Of a DNA stretch of 64,000 nucleotides, positions 44,643-53,816 are shown piece by piece. The stretch's first letter is position 1. The number at the start of each line of letters is the position of its first letter. The position numbers were made by a program, and so were the translations under genes. The DNA comes from Phycisphaerales bacterium (lineage in GTDB: Bacteria; Planctomycetota; Phycisphaerae; Phycisphaerales; SM1A02), in assembly GCA_009691805.1 (NCBI GenBank), contig SIAK01000007.1, positions 1-64,000 of the forward strand. The letters run 5' to 3'. Below the pieces are notes generated by a model. It ran no database searches, was not told where the DNA came from, and was given only the letters and a program-made list of their open reading frames with translations.

Positions 44643-45167
44643 TTACGTCGGCACGCCGTACAAGACGAGCGCGGAGTTTCGCCAGCGCGCGTCGGTTGTG
44701 ACTTCACGCACAATGAGTGGCGCAATCCATGATGGGATATCAATCGATTCGGATGCGCTGTGCAATTCGATTTCTGCCAACACGAGTGGCAGTGCATGAA
44801 ACTCATCAATCTCCCACACGTGTGCACCAGTCTGCACACGGTGGCGAGTTTTTGAAAGTCGGCGCCCTGCAGTGAGTGGCCATAGCGCGTCAAACTCTTC
44901 TGCAGAAATCACCCGCTCCGTTTCTTGCCGCACAAGTCCACTGCCCTGCTTCACGGTGTGAAAATATTTTCGCGCGCCTGCTGGCGTGGTGACGCATCGC
45001 AATCGACCTTCTGGATACGCGCGCGCTGCGAGTTGCGACTCCGTCATCGAACGATCGAAGTAGCCCTGCTCGATCTTCCAGATCTCAGCGCCGATGGGAA
45101 TCGTCGGCAGCGCCCGCAGCACGAAGACGCGCTCAATCTCTTCGGCGCAACTCACGCGATCGACCAC
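44643..45167 (-). CDS. CYTH-domain protein
   Basis: A 174-residue member of the CYTH/triphosphate-tunnel superfamily. It begins 'AEEIERVFVLRALP' (the 'EIERKF' motif), then 'IEQGYF', 'RLRCVT', 'YFHTVKQGSG', 'RQETERVIS', 'RRLSKTRHRV' and 'WEIDEFHALPLVLAEIEL'. These basic and acidic strands line the tunnel. Members hydrolyse inorganic triphosphate or act as class IV adenylate cyclases. The start is GTG at 45,167, overlapping the holB stop by 16 bases, so it is co-transcribed with holB. Confidence 0.88.
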   Translation of the reverse strand: MVDRVSCAEEIERVFVLRALPTIPIGAEIWKIEQGYFDRSMTESQLAARAYPEGRLRCVTTPAGARKYFHTVKQGSGLVRQETERVISAEEFDALWPLTAGRRLSKTRHRVQTGAHVWEIDEFHALPLVLAEIELHSASESIDIPSWIAPLIVREVTTDARWRNSALVLYGVPT

Positions 45168-46291
45168 TGCGCGACGAGATTCGCAAGAAGCTGTTTAAGA
45201 TTCACGTTCGCGTGCAGTTCACTCTCTGCTCGTGCGAGAAGATCCGTGCGGCGCACGCAAGCATCGAGCATGTCGACTTCATTCGATTGCGCTGCACGTG
45301 CCATCGCGTCGCGCAATCGGCGCGCAAGCAGGAGCGCGAGCATGCGAAAACCTTGCCTATTTGCCGCTTCTTTCGAGGTCTTCGGATTCTCCTTCACCAT
45401 CGCCTCGGCAATCTCATCGACACGTAACGCAAACTGCTCGCCAACACTCGCGTCGAACCGTCCACGCTCAAGCGCATCGAGTTTCGCGCCGAGGTCATCC
45501 GACCAACTCTGCAGTCCATACTTCGCTGCGAGGATCGCAACACCAGGCGATCCGTCTGCGAAATTGCGAATCCACTCCGCATGCTCACCTGCGATTGCTC
45601 CGCGTTCCATCCATTGATGCATGCTCTCGCGATCGAGCGGCGAGAATCCAACGCGCTGGCATCGCGAACGAATCGTGGGCAACAAGCGATCCTCTTGGGT
45701 GGTGCACAGCACGATGTACGTTCCCGGAGGCGGCTCTTCGAGTGTCTTCAACAACGCGTTCTGTCCGTTCGCGTCGAGCAACTCTGCCTCATCGATGATG
45801 AACATCTTTCCGTGCCCAAGATAAGCCGTCTTCCACACAGGGCTCTCGAGACTCTTGCCATCGCCAATGGGGCCGCCGAGCATGAGTTCGCGCAGAAGAT
45901 CAAGTGGAATGTTCGTCTGCTTGCGCTCGCGCACTTCGCGAATCGATGACGACTCCACAAGCTCCTTGCGAATCACATGCAAGTCTGGATGCGCTCCCAC
46001 GTCGATGAGCGACGACGCGCGCGTTCCTCGCGGCGCTTTGAACTCCGCGATGTGCGCGGGCGTGGTCTCCGCATCAAGCAGCAATCGCGCAAGCTCCGTC
46101 GCGGCTAGAAATTTTCCCGTGCCCGCCGGACCATGAAAAATCCACGCGTGTGGAAAGTGCGCGCCACGCAATGCTGTTGTGAGTGCTCGCACCGCAGCGT
46201 CCTGTCCAAGCACGACGGGACCATGAAACACACGTATCGCTTCACGCTCAGCGGGAGCAGCATCAAGTCGAGTTCGTCGTTCACGCGCCAT
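45152..46291 (-). CDS. holB: DNA polymerase III delta'-type clamp-loader subunit
   Basis: Part of the clamp loader. The 379-residue AAA+ protein has 'VVLGQDAAVRALTTALRGAHFPHAWIFHGPAGTGKFLAA' (Walker A ends GKF instead of GKT/S, so ATP binding is doubtful, as in delta'), 'KMFIIDEAELLDANGQNALLKTLEEPPPGTYIVLCTTQEDRLLPTIRSRCQRV' (Walker B and SRC motif). No zinc-binding Cys cluster is seen. The ATG is 9 bases after a TAGGAT box, so it may be leaderless. The gene leads a short operon with the CYTH gene. Confidence 0.9.
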   Translation of the reverse strand: MARERRTRLDAAPAEREAIRVFHGPVVLGQDAAVRALTTALRGAHFPHAWIFHGPAGTGKFLAATELARLLLDAETTPAHIAEFKAPRGTRASSLIDVGAHPDLHVIRKELVESSSIREVRERKQTNIPLDLLRELMLGGPIGDGKSLESPVWKTAYLGHGKMFIIDEAELLDANGQNALLKTLEEPPPGTYIVLCTTQEDRLLPTIRSRCQRVGFSPLDRESMHQWMERGAIAGEHAEWIRNFADGSPGVAILAAKYGLQSWSDDLGAKLDALERGRFDASVGEQFALRVDEIAEAMVKENPKTSKEAANRQGFRMLALLLARRLRDAMARAAQSNEVDMLDACVRRTDLLARAESELHANVNLKQLLANLVAQWSIA

Positions 46292-46330
46292 ATCGAGAGC
46301 ATCCTACGCGCGTGTTGCGCCACACCATCG

Positions 46331-47347
46331 TCACGGAACTTCTACAAGTCGCGGCGCTTGCGGTCTCCGTGAATTCGGCGCATCGCCGGCCTTGAATTGA
46401 ATCTCCACAGGCTCGCCGTTCACAAGATGCGCTGGATACTTGTCGAACAACACTTCGACTTCTGGTGCGAAGAGCGTGCTGCGCGAGTCATAGGCGCTCG
46501 AATCGAAGTGCCCGATTGTCACGACGCTCGTCTCGCTGTCTTCGTCGTGATGGAACCACGCTTCTTCACGTTGTGCCCGCAATCGCGCGGCGAATTGCTC
46601 CGCGGACGCTTTGCACTGCTCGTACTTGATGCTCGCATCACCGAATGTGCTCCACGCGGCAAGTTGCAGTGTGTAGAGCGGCTTAGTGTTGGGGAAACGC
46701 GCGCGCAGCGTTCGCAAGTCATACGGCGCGGGTGGACCAACATCGCCCGACGAAATCCGTACGAGCATCGCGGATTGAAACGCGCGGCGACCATTCGAGT
46801 GAATCGTCTTCACCTTCTTGAACGCTTCCTTTGCTGCGGGATCACTCGGCGATGGGTATCGCCCTGTGACAATCGCAGAACCTTTGCCCACGCGTTCAAC
46901 GCGCACATCTTGAAGGTCAGGCAACTGCGCGGTGATGCCAGCGATCGCACTGCGAGCCATCTCCGCATGCGATTCTCCTGTGAAGCTCAGAAGCAAGATC
47001 GCCCAGCGAAGATCACTCTCTGGATTGGTCGTGGTCGTCTTCGATCCGGACTTCGGCGCGCTCGGAGTTTTCCCACGCGCGAGCGGATCGGCTCGCGAGA
47101 GATTGTCCGTCGTGCGAAACGACGCTGGATCATCAAGCACAACATCGCCGTCACTCACAAGCGCGCTCGAACTGCCCTGCTTCGAACTCGCACTCGGCAT
47201 GCTTGGAAACGCTCCGCTCGACGACGTCTTCTTCTTTCCATCATCGCAACCAATCACACTGAGCGCGACCATCGCGAACGCGAGACACAAGTAAGCGCTC
47301 GCCGTAGCGGTGATAAAAATCGGGTTTGCGAGCGAGAGATTTTTCAT
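46331..47347 (-). CDS. lipoprotein with Ser/Lys-rich linker and SPOR-like end
   Basis: A 338-residue predicted lipoprotein: a signal ending 'ALSVIGC', a Ser/Lys/Pro-rich linker (about 35-115), then two similar alpha/beta units. 'RWAILLLSFTGESHAEMARSAIAGITAQLPDLQDVRVERVGKGSAIVTGRY' and 'PLYTLQLAAWSTFGDASIKYEQCKASAEQFAARLRAQREEAWFHHD' both have the strand-helix-strand pattern of SPOR-type domains. SPOR domains bind denuded peptidoglycan; the identification here is tentative. The ATG at 47,347 gives the lipoprotein signal. Confidence 0.75.
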   Translation of the reverse strand: MKNLSLANPIFITATASAYLCLAFAMVALSVIGCDDGKKKTSSSGAFPSMPSASSKQGSSSALVSDGDVVLDDPASFRTTDNLSRADPLARGKTPSAPKSGSKTTTTNPESDLRWAILLLSFTGESHAEMARSAIAGITAQLPDLQDVRVERVGKGSAIVTGRYPSPSDPAAKEAFKKVKTIHSNGRRAFQSAMLVRISSGDVGPPAPYDLRTLRARFPNTKPLYTLQLAAWSTFGDASIKYEQCKASAEQFAARLRAQREEAWFHHDEDSETSVVTIGHFDSSAYDSRSTLFAPEVEVLFDKYPAHLVNGEPVEIQFKAGDAPNSRRPQAPRLVEVP

Positions 47348-47389
47348 AGGTTGAAGAGACTCGATGGCTAAGAACTGCCGCCCTCTCAT

Positions 47390-47691
47390 CGCGCTGAAGC
47401 GGATTTTTCAGCCTCCCGTGCGCGCGCAAATCATGCGGGTACTCGGGTCGATTTGGCTCACTTTCATAACCCTAGTCTTGAGCAAATCTTGTGGTTTTGG
47501 TGGATTGACTGCACTACGGAGTGTGGATCGTAGCAATCCTTCAAGTCGTGCGGGTCATTCCGACGATGACTCAGCGGGCAGGATGGGAAGCCAGCTCGCG
47601 TGGACTGGCTTCTTCCCCAGTTCGAGAACCATGGATGGTTATTCTCGATCCGGCAGCCGAGGAAAAAACCTCGTCTCCCAAGGAGTTTGCA
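47390..47691 (+). promoter_or_regulatory. long structured region upstream of flgM
   Basis: About 300 bases without a gene. Two hairpins are visible: AAGCCAG...CTGGCTT at about 47,588-47,612 and GAGAACCAT/ATGGTTaTTCTC at about 47,625-47,648. A strong Shine-Dalgarno (AAGGAG) then precedes the flgM ATG. No sigma-54 or c-di-GMP riboswitch consensus was found. Confidence 0.4.
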
Positions 47692-48006
47692 ATGCCCCAT
47701 GTAGGCAACGTCAGTAGTGTTGGTTTGAGTTCGAACCCTGCAATCACCGCGGCAACTGCCGCGCGACGATTTGCAGGAACGAACGCGACAGAGCGAACAG
47801 CGAGTGCGCCGTCAGAGTCAGTGATTCGTGGTGAAGACCGAGTTGAGGTCTCCGACACGGCACGCTGGATGTCCGAACTCCGCAGTATGCCGGACGTTCG
47901 TGCTGACAAGGTGGCCGCAGCGCGTGAAGCAATTGCACGCGGCGACTTCGATACCGACGAGCGTTTAGCCGTCGCGATCGAGCGCATAATCGAAGATCTC
48001 GATTGA
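47692..48006 (+). CDS. flgM: anti-sigma-28 factor FlgM
   Basis: A 104-residue flagellar anti-sigma factor. The N-terminus is Ser/Thr/Ala-rich and disordered. The C-terminal half has the family pattern: 'DRVEVSDTARWMSELRSMPDVRADKVAAAREAIARGDFDTDERLAVAIERIIEDL', i.e. 'D.V.LS..A......L...PD.R...V...R..I..G.Y......A.....' . It should bind FliA until the hook is built. The ATG is decided by AAGGAG 8 bases upstream; a 300-base structured region lies before it. No other flagellar gene is nearby. Confidence 0.9.
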   Translation: MPHVGNVSSVGLSSNPAITAATAARRFAGTNATERTASAPSESVIRGEDRVEVSDTARWMSELRSMPDVRADKVAAAREAIARGDFDTDERLAVAIERIIEDLD

Positions 48007-48058
48007 AACATCGTCGCGGTCACTCCGCGGCGAGGCGACAATTTCAAGATGACGAAGC

Positions 48059-48095
48059 AACCACTGCCTGAGCCGGCGGTGGTCGTTTCGTTTTT
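48059..48095 (+). terminator. terminator of flgM
   Basis: The 9-bp stem ACCACTGCC/GGCGGTGGT (48,060-48,068 with 48,075-48,083), 6-base loop, followed by CGTTTCGTTTTT. Confidence 0.8.
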
Positions 48096-48154
48096 GCGGA
48101 TGCTTCTCGCTGTTCGCAAGCAACGCGACGGGCACAAGTCGTTAGTTTAAGCCT

Positions 48155-51100
48155 ATGTCACGACCCGCCCTGCTCGCGCGAGCTGTCGCGCCGTTCGCCC
48201 TGTCGTCTATCACAACTCTGGCGGGCGTGATGTGCATGCCCACAACCAGTGCGCTCGCTGCGCCGCAAGCGGCGCCTGTTGTCGGCTTGCGCGCGGCGGA
48301 TCCATCGCGACACGCGATCGTTGGTGCGACCGTGACCACGAAGCCAGGCACGACGATCGAGCACGCGACGATTCTCATTCGCGATGGCGTGATTGAAGCT
48401 GTCGGCGCCGACCTCGCGATCCCTGCGGGTTACCGCGTGTGGGACGCGAAGGATCGCGTCATCCTTCCTGCGTTCATCGAATCAGCGCTCTGCGTGGACA
48501 GCGCCGAACTCGCGAAGTCGTACGCGAGACTTCCGGGCGCGCATTGGAGCGAACACGTCACTCCGCAACTTGAAGGCGAACAACTCACATTGCCCGATGC
48601 GACGGCGGAAGAACTTCGCAAACTTGGATTCGCAATCGCGCGGGTCTTGCCGAAGGATGGAATTTTTCGCGGCACTAGCGACACGCGCTTGCTCGTCGGT
48701 GCTGCATCGACAACGACTACGGCCTCTACGCGCGCGCTCGAACTTGCTGCGGACGAAGTGCTCTTCGTTGGTGCGAAGCCGAGGCGTTCGTTTGATCCAG
48801 GCAGCATGATGCCTGGTGTTGGAACTCCTGGCATCGCAACTCCCGCGCGGCCAACAGGCGCGGAAGAAGAATGGACGAACTATCCGTCTTCGCTCATGGG
48901 TTCGATCGCGGTGCTGCGTCAAGGATTTCTCGATGGTCAATGGCGCGACGCAACACTCGATGCATTCGCGAACGCCGATGGCACTGGCTCGCTGCCTCCA
49001 CTCGAAGCAGATGCGCTTGATGCGCTCGTCGATTGCGTGCGCGGCAAGCAGCGCGTGATGTTCGACGCGAGTGATGAGCTCGATGTGCTTCGCTTTGCAT
49101 CGCTCGCGCGCGAACTTCAACTGAACGCGACGATGCTCACAAGTGGGCTCGAGTTCCGTTCGGAAGTCGATGTGCTCGCAACAAAGTTGCCGCTCATCGT
49201 TGCACTCGACTTCCCCACCGCGCCCGATCTCACCTCGCCAACTGCATCCGAAGGTGTGTCGCTCGCGGAACTTCTCACGTGGCGTTACGCGCCGACAAAT
49301 CCCAAACGCATGCTCAACGGCGGTGCGACGATCGCGATCACCACGAATCGACTCACGGATCGCGCGGTGTTCCGCAAGCGTCTCGCAGAAGCGCTTCGTC
49401 ATGGACTCACGAAAGATGAAGCGCTCGCGGCACTCACAACAACGCCCTCTGCAATGCTGGGCATCAGCGCACGCGCAGGCACGCTTGAGCCTGGCAAGAT
49501 TGCTAACTTCATCGTGAGTAAGGGCGATCCGTTCGTCGCGGACTCTGAGTTCGAGAGTCTGTGGATCGCGGGTGCGCCTACGCGGCTTCCCGAACCACAA
49601 CCGTCGTTGAAGCCGGGGCTCTATCGCGCAGTCAACGGAACGCAACAGTTTGAAATGGACCTCGCGAAGAGTCGCATCAGTGCTGTGCTCGCCGAAGGAA
49701 AGACACTGAAGGCGAAGAAAGTGAAAGTCGATCGCGAACGATTCTCGTTCACCTGTGACGCAACATTCTTTGGCGATGCAACTGCGACGGGCACGCTACG
49801 CGTGAGCGGCGCTGGTTCAGGCGAAGGTTGTGATCTCACGATCGAAACTTCAACAGGTCAACGCGCTGTCGTCGCACTCCTGCGTGAAGGCGATCTTCCA
49901 CCGAGCGATCCATCGAAGACACGCGATGTGGCGAATGTGCAGGCGGACGCAGCACCACCGGTCGATGCTCCGCAAGAAAACTCGACAACGGAAGTCGCCG
50001 CAGCCACCGACGCAACAGCGCCGAAAACTCCGCCGAAAGAAGATCTCTCGCGACTCGCGAAGGAAGTGCTTCCATCCCCACTCGGTGCATTCGGTCGCAC
50101 GCGTGCACCGCTGCAGGGAACAATCTTTCTCAATGACGCAACGGTGTGGACGCTCGCGTCCAACGGCACACTCGCGCAAGGCGATGTGCTCATCGTCGAT
50201 GGAAAAATCGCAGCCGTCGGCGCAGAACTCACGCCACCCGAAGGCGCTGTTGTCCTTGAAGCGAAAGGCAAACATCTCACGCCAGGACTCATCGATTGCC
50301 ACAGCCACACGGGCATTTCTGGCGGCGTCAATGAAGGTGGACAGGCGTGCACCGCGGAAGTGTGGATCGGTGATGTCATTGATCCCAACGACATCAATTG
50401 GTATCGCCAACTTTCGGGCGGACTCGTTGCGGTCAATCAATTGCACGGCAGCGCGAACCCGATGGGCGGACGCAATTCTGTCGTGAAGATCCGTTGGGGA
50501 ACGAATGCAGAACACTTCCGCATGCAAGGCGCGCCATTGGGCATCAAGTTCGCGCTCGGCGAAAACGTCGTGCGCAGCAAGCGTCGCTATCCATCGAGTC
50601 GCATGGGTGTCGTGACCTTTATGGAAGATCAATTTCTCGCCGCGCAGGAATATCGCGCCGCGCATGTGCGCTTTGCAGCGCTCGATCCAGAAACACAAGC
50701 GCGCACGATGCCGCCGCGCCCGGATCTCGAATTGCAAACGCTCGCGGAAGTGCTCGATGGCACGCGACTCGTGCATTGCCACAGTTACCGTCAAGATGAA
50801 ATCTTGCAGATGCTGCGTACTGCGGATCGGTTTGGTTTCAAGATCGGAACGCTCCAACACATCCTTGAGGGATACAAAGTCGCCGACGAAATTGCGAAGC
50901 ATGGTGCGGGCGCGTCGAGTTTCAGCGATTGGTGGGCGTACAAGGAAGAAGTGATGGACGCGATTCCGTGGAATGGTGCGATGCTGCAGAACGCTGGCGT
51001 TCTCGTGAGTTTCAACAGTGACTCCGATGAACTCGCCCGTCACATGAATACCGAAGCCGCGAAGGCGGTGCGCTACGGACAACTTTCTCCCGAAGATGCA

Positions 51101-51589
51101 CTCAAGCTCGTCACACTCAATCCTGCGAAGCAGCTCCACATTGATGCGCGCACGGGTTCGATTGAAGTTGGCAAAGATGCGGATCTTGCGTTGTGGAACG
51201 GCGATCCACTCAGCGCATTCACCCGTTGTGAAATGACTTTCGTCGATGGCGTTCGTCGATTCGATATCAGAGAAGATCAGGCACTGTGGGCAGAAGCAAC
51301 TGCGCGACGCGGTGAACTTCTCTCTGCCGCTGTCGCAGCCTCGGAAGATGCTCCGTCTGCGAGCGGCGGTCGCGAAGGTGGCGGAGGCGAAGGGCGCATG
51401 GGCAGAGGACGCGGACGACCGACGTCATTGCTCGAACGATTGCTTGATGAACGCGAGGATCTCTTGTGGGCACGCGTCGCGCGTGGACTCGACGCATTCC
51501 CTCGCAATGCGGGCGATTGCGGCTGCGAAGAAAACGACACGTCGATGAACAACGCGCAATCGGAAACAGAAGTTGGAGCCGCACGATGA
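48155..51589 (+). CDS. secreted protein with two amidohydrolase-fold domains, only the second with metal ligands
   Basis: A 1144-residue exported protein. After a signal (about 1-36) comes an N-terminal amidohydrolase-like domain ('ATILIRDGVIEAVGADLAIPAGYRVWDAKDRVILPAFIES'), in which the HxH of the metal site is replaced ('LPAFIESAL'). A linker follows (about 590-640, Thr/Ala/Pro-rich), then a second amidohydrolase with 'KHLTPGLIDCHSHTGI' (His716, His718), 'RLVHCHSYRQDEI' and 'VSFNSDSDELARH'. The last 70 residues have a Gly/Arg-rich stretch. A periplasmic hydrolase of unknown substrate is likely. The stop overlaps the next gene (ATGA). Confidence 0.85.
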   Translation: MSRPALLARAVAPFALSSITTLAGVMCMPTTSALAAPQAAPVVGLRAADPSRHAIVGATVTTKPGTTIEHATILIRDGVIEAVGADLAIPAGYRVWDAKDRVILPAFIESALCVDSAELAKSYARLPGAHWSEHVTPQLEGEQLTLPDATAEELRKLGFAIARVLPKDGIFRGTSDTRLLVGAASTTTTASTRALELAADEVLFVGAKPRRSFDPGSMMPGVGTPGIATPARPTGAEEEWTNYPSSLMGSIAVLRQGFLDGQWRDATLDAFANADGTGSLPPLEADALDALVDCVRGKQRVMFDASDELDVLRFASLARELQLNATMLTSGLEFRSEVDVLATKLPLIVALDFPTAPDLTSPTASEGVSLAELLTWRYAPTNPKRMLNGGATIAITTNRLTDRAVFRKRLAEALRHGLTKDEALAALTTTPSAMLGISARAGTLEPGKIANFIVSKGDPFVADSEFESLWIAGAPTRLPEPQPSLKPGLYRAVNGTQQFEMDLAKSRISAVLAEGKTLKAKKVKVDRERFSFTCDATFFGDATATGTLRVSGAGSGEGCDLTIETSTGQRAVVALLREGDLPPSDPSKTRDVANVQADAAPPVDAPQENSTTEVAAATDATAPKTPPKEDLSRLAKEVLPSPLGAFGRTRAPLQGTIFLNDATVWTLASNGTLAQGDVLIVDGKIAAVGAELTPPEGAVVLEAKGKHLTPGLIDCHSHTGISGGVNEGGQACTAEVWIGDVIDPNDINWYRQLSGGLVAVNQLHGSANPMGGRNSVVKIRWGTNAEHFRMQGAPLGIKFALGENVVRSKRRYPSSRMGVVTFMEDQFLAAQEYRAAHVRFAALDPETQARTMPPRPDLELQTLAEVLDGTRLVHCHSYRQDEILQMLRTADRFGFKIGTLQHILEGYKVADEIAKHGAGASSFSDWWAYKEEVMDAIPWNGAMLQNAGVLVSFNSDSDELARHMNTEAAKAVRYGQLSPEDALKLVTLNPAKQLHIDARTGSIEVGKDADLALWNGDPLSAFTRCEMTFVDGVRRFDIREDQALWAEATARRGELLSAAVAASEDAPSASGGREGGGGEGRMGRGRGRPTSLLERLLDEREDLLWARVARGLDAFPRNAGDCGCEENDTSMNNAQSETEVGAAR

Positions 51590-52932
51590 TGCACACACCA
51601 TTCGCAAGACTTGTCGGAAAAACCGTCCGTCGCGCGTACACGCTCGCGCCCACTGCAACGCTCGCGTTGGGCGGCGCGGTCTACGCACAAAACTCAACAG
51701 TGCCTTCGAAAGCACAATCGAAACCAATCGCGATCGTGAATGCGATCGTGCATACAGCGACGACGACGCAGCCGATCATCGAACATGGTTGGGTCCTCAT
51801 CGACAACGGCAAAGTGTTGAGCGTGGGCGTGACGCCTGCGGAACTTCCTTCCGGCGTTGACATCGTCGACGCGCAAGGCATGCACCTCTCGCCAGGTTTC
51901 ATGGCGAGCGCGACGCAGCTCGGCCTCATCGAGACGATGCAGGTGGAAGCAACGGATGATCGCACGGAGTACGGAGAGTTTCATCCAGAGTCTGTGCCGG
52001 CGCTCGCGATCAATCCTGATAGCGATTTGCTCGGTGTCGCGCGCAATGCGGGCGTCTTGCTCGCGCTCGTCATGCCACTCGGCGGAAGCGTCAGCGGTAG
52101 CGCGAGTGTCATCAAACTGAATGGTTGGAATGTCGAAGACATCACCGTCGATGCGCGCGTCGGCATCGTCGTGCAGTGGCCACTCGTGGAGGCGAGTAAG
52201 CAATGGTGGACACGCCGGTCGCCGGAAGATCAGAAGAAGCGTCTCACCGAAACGCGCGCAAGGATCGATCGATTCTTTGATGACGCGAAGGCGTGGGTCG
52301 CTGCGAAGTCTGCAGATCCCACCGTCGCGCACGATGAGCGCTTCGAAGCGATGCGTGCGGTGCTTGAAGGTCGCGACAACGTTTTCATGACGGTGGGCAG
52401 CGCCTCGCAAGTTGAAACCGCTGTGCTCTGGGCGAAGGAGCGCGGGCTCCATCCGGTGCTCGTCGGTTCCAATGGTATCTTGGACGAGGCGGATTTCCTC
52501 CGCAATCACGGCGTCCCTGTGATCGTGACGGGCACGCATCAACTTCCCGCGTCCGAAGCGCTCCATCCAAACGCGCCGTATGCAGTGCCTGCCATGCTTT
52601 CGAAAGTCGGCATCCAATTCGCCCTTGCTTCGGGCGATGAACCTGCGCACGAGCGCAATCTTCCGCATAACGCGGCGACTGCGGTTGCATTCGGACTCGA
52701 TCCTGAAGCCGCGCTGCGCAGCATCACCATCGCGCCCGCGCAACTCGCAGGGATCGCGGATCGTTACGGTTCGATTGAACCCGGCAAGAGCGCGACGTTG
52801 ATTCTGACGCGCGGACATCCATTGGAAGTCACTTCAGGAGTCGCGCAAGCGTGGATCGATGGATCTGAACTCAATCTCACCAACCGCCAAACACGCATGA
52901 AGGCGAAGTACGATGAGAAGCCTCGTGATTGA
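51586..52932 (+). CDS. exported amidohydrolase-fold protein lacking the HxH motif
   Basis: A 448-residue protein, translationally coupled to the preceding gene. It has a signal (about 15-34, 'ATLALGGAVYAQ') and an imidazolonepropionase-like fold: 'PIIEHGWVLIDNGKVLSVGVTPAELPSGVDIVDAQGMHLSPGFMASATQLGL', then 'FALASGDEPAHERNLPHNAATAVAFGLDPEAALRSITIAPAQLAGI' and 'GSIEPGKSATLILTRGHPLEV'. The 'PG.ID.H.H' metal motif has become 'PGFMASATQ', so it probably cannot bind zinc there. It may be a non-catalytic partner of the larger protein. Confidence 0.83.
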   Translation: MMHTPFARLVGKTVRRAYTLAPTATLALGGAVYAQNSTVPSKAQSKPIAIVNAIVHTATTTQPIIEHGWVLIDNGKVLSVGVTPAELPSGVDIVDAQGMHLSPGFMASATQLGLIETMQVEATDDRTEYGEFHPESVPALAINPDSDLLGVARNAGVLLALVMPLGGSVSGSASVIKLNGWNVEDITVDARVGIVVQWPLVEASKQWWTRRSPEDQKKRLTETRARIDRFFDDAKAWVAAKSADPTVAHDERFEAMRAVLEGRDNVFMTVGSASQVETAVLWAKERGLHPVLVGSNGILDEADFLRNHGVPVIVTGTHQLPASEALHPNAPYAVPAMLSKVGIQFALASGDEPAHERNLPHNAATAVAFGLDPEAALRSITIAPAQLAGIADRYGSIEPGKSATLILTRGHPLEVTSGVAQAWIDGSELNLTNRQTRMKAKYDEKPRD

Positions 52933-52954
52933 TGCTTTTCCTCAACCGTCCACC

Positions 52955-53494
52955 ATGTTCATGCGCACGATTTCCTCCATCTCGCTCTGCCTGCTGCTGA
53001 CTTCCATCGTGGCGTGCGCGCCTTCGATGAAGGATCCGAAGCGTCAGCTCATCAAGCCCATTTCCGCCGACAATCCCGCGACAACAATCGTTGCGCCCGT
53101 TGCGATCGTTCCCCCCGCCTCAACTGCACTCACGTTTTCGGCGACGAAGATCTCGATCTCCGTGCTCTCGCAAATTGACTTCCGCGCGACGCCGCCAAGC
53201 GTGGACGTACGCATCGAATGTCGAGATCAACTCGGTGACTTCTGCAAGGTCGTGGGTGTCTTGAGGATGACCGCGACGGGATCGCTCGCCTCACAAAGCG
53301 CGTACTCGTTTGAAGTTCCACTCACGACACTCAAGGAACAATCCGGGCGCTGGGAAGCCGTGACATCAACCTACGTGGCGCGACTCGCACCACCTTGGGC
53401 AAGTTCCATCGTCGCGGAAAATGTTGTTCAAATCACAGCGACAGTCGACTGCGCCGATGGATCACAGTTGCACGTTTCTGGCGAGATTCGCTAG
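52955..53494 (+). CDS. small lipoprotein of unknown function
   Basis: A 179-residue predicted lipoprotein with signal 'SISLCLLLTSIVAC' (acylated Cys near residue 19). The mature part is beta-rich with no recognised motif ('SVLSQIDFRATPPSVDVRIECRDQLGDFCKVVGVLRM...'). It starts 22 bases after the amidohydrolase stop, so it is probably the third gene of that operon. The ATG at 52,955 is chosen so that the signal peptide is short and normal. Confidence 0.72.
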   Translation: MFMRTISSISLCLLLTSIVACAPSMKDPKRQLIKPISADNPATTIVAPVAIVPPASTALTFSATKISISVLSQIDFRATPPSVDVRIECRDQLGDFCKVVGVLRMTATGSLASQSAYSFEVPLTTLKEQSGRWEAVTSTYVARLAPPWASSIVAENVVQITATVDCADGSQLHVSGEIR

Positions 53495-53505
53495 CACGCG
53501 CGCGC

Positions 53506-53757
53506 TCAACTACACGCTTCGACGACCGAGTACTGATCGAGATTGAGCGAGACGAGTTCGCCGTCGTCCTTCTCCAACTCCAATCGATCAAGCCACAAAC
53601 GGTCGCCCTTCGCGTGCGCGAACCAAGATCCGGTCTGCGCCTGTCGATAGCGCACGACGACGCCTTCGACGGCGGTACTCCAGACAGTGTGTGTCTGTGG
53701 GAGTTGCTGCGTGACGCGAACGCGAGTTCCTGGAGCGATGGCAACGAGTTCAACCAT
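53506..53757 (-). CDS. small conserved-type beta-rich protein
   Basis: An 83-residue soluble protein. 'PGTRVRVTQQLPQTHTVWSTAVEGVVVRYRQAQTGSWFAHAKGDRLWLDRLELEKDDGELVSLNLDQYSVV' looks like a small beta-barrel of the kind conserved among planctomycetes. I know of no function. The start is well supported by TATACT 9 bases before the ATG. It converges with the small lipoprotein gene, with 11 bases between the stops. Confidence 0.78.
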   Translation of the reverse strand: MVELVAIAPGTRVRVTQQLPQTHTVWSTAVEGVVVRYRQAQTGSWFAHAKGDRLWLDRLELEKDDGELVSLNLDQYSVVEACS

Positions 53758-53816
53758 GGGATGCGGAGTATAGGTTTGAGCGCGTGTCAGCGCCCGAATT
53801 CAATCGTCCCGCGCGA

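Noticed and set aside
49850-51139. 429-codon minus-strand open frame
   Set aside because: Antisense of the 1144-residue amidohydrolase gene; Arg/Cys/His-rich shadow.
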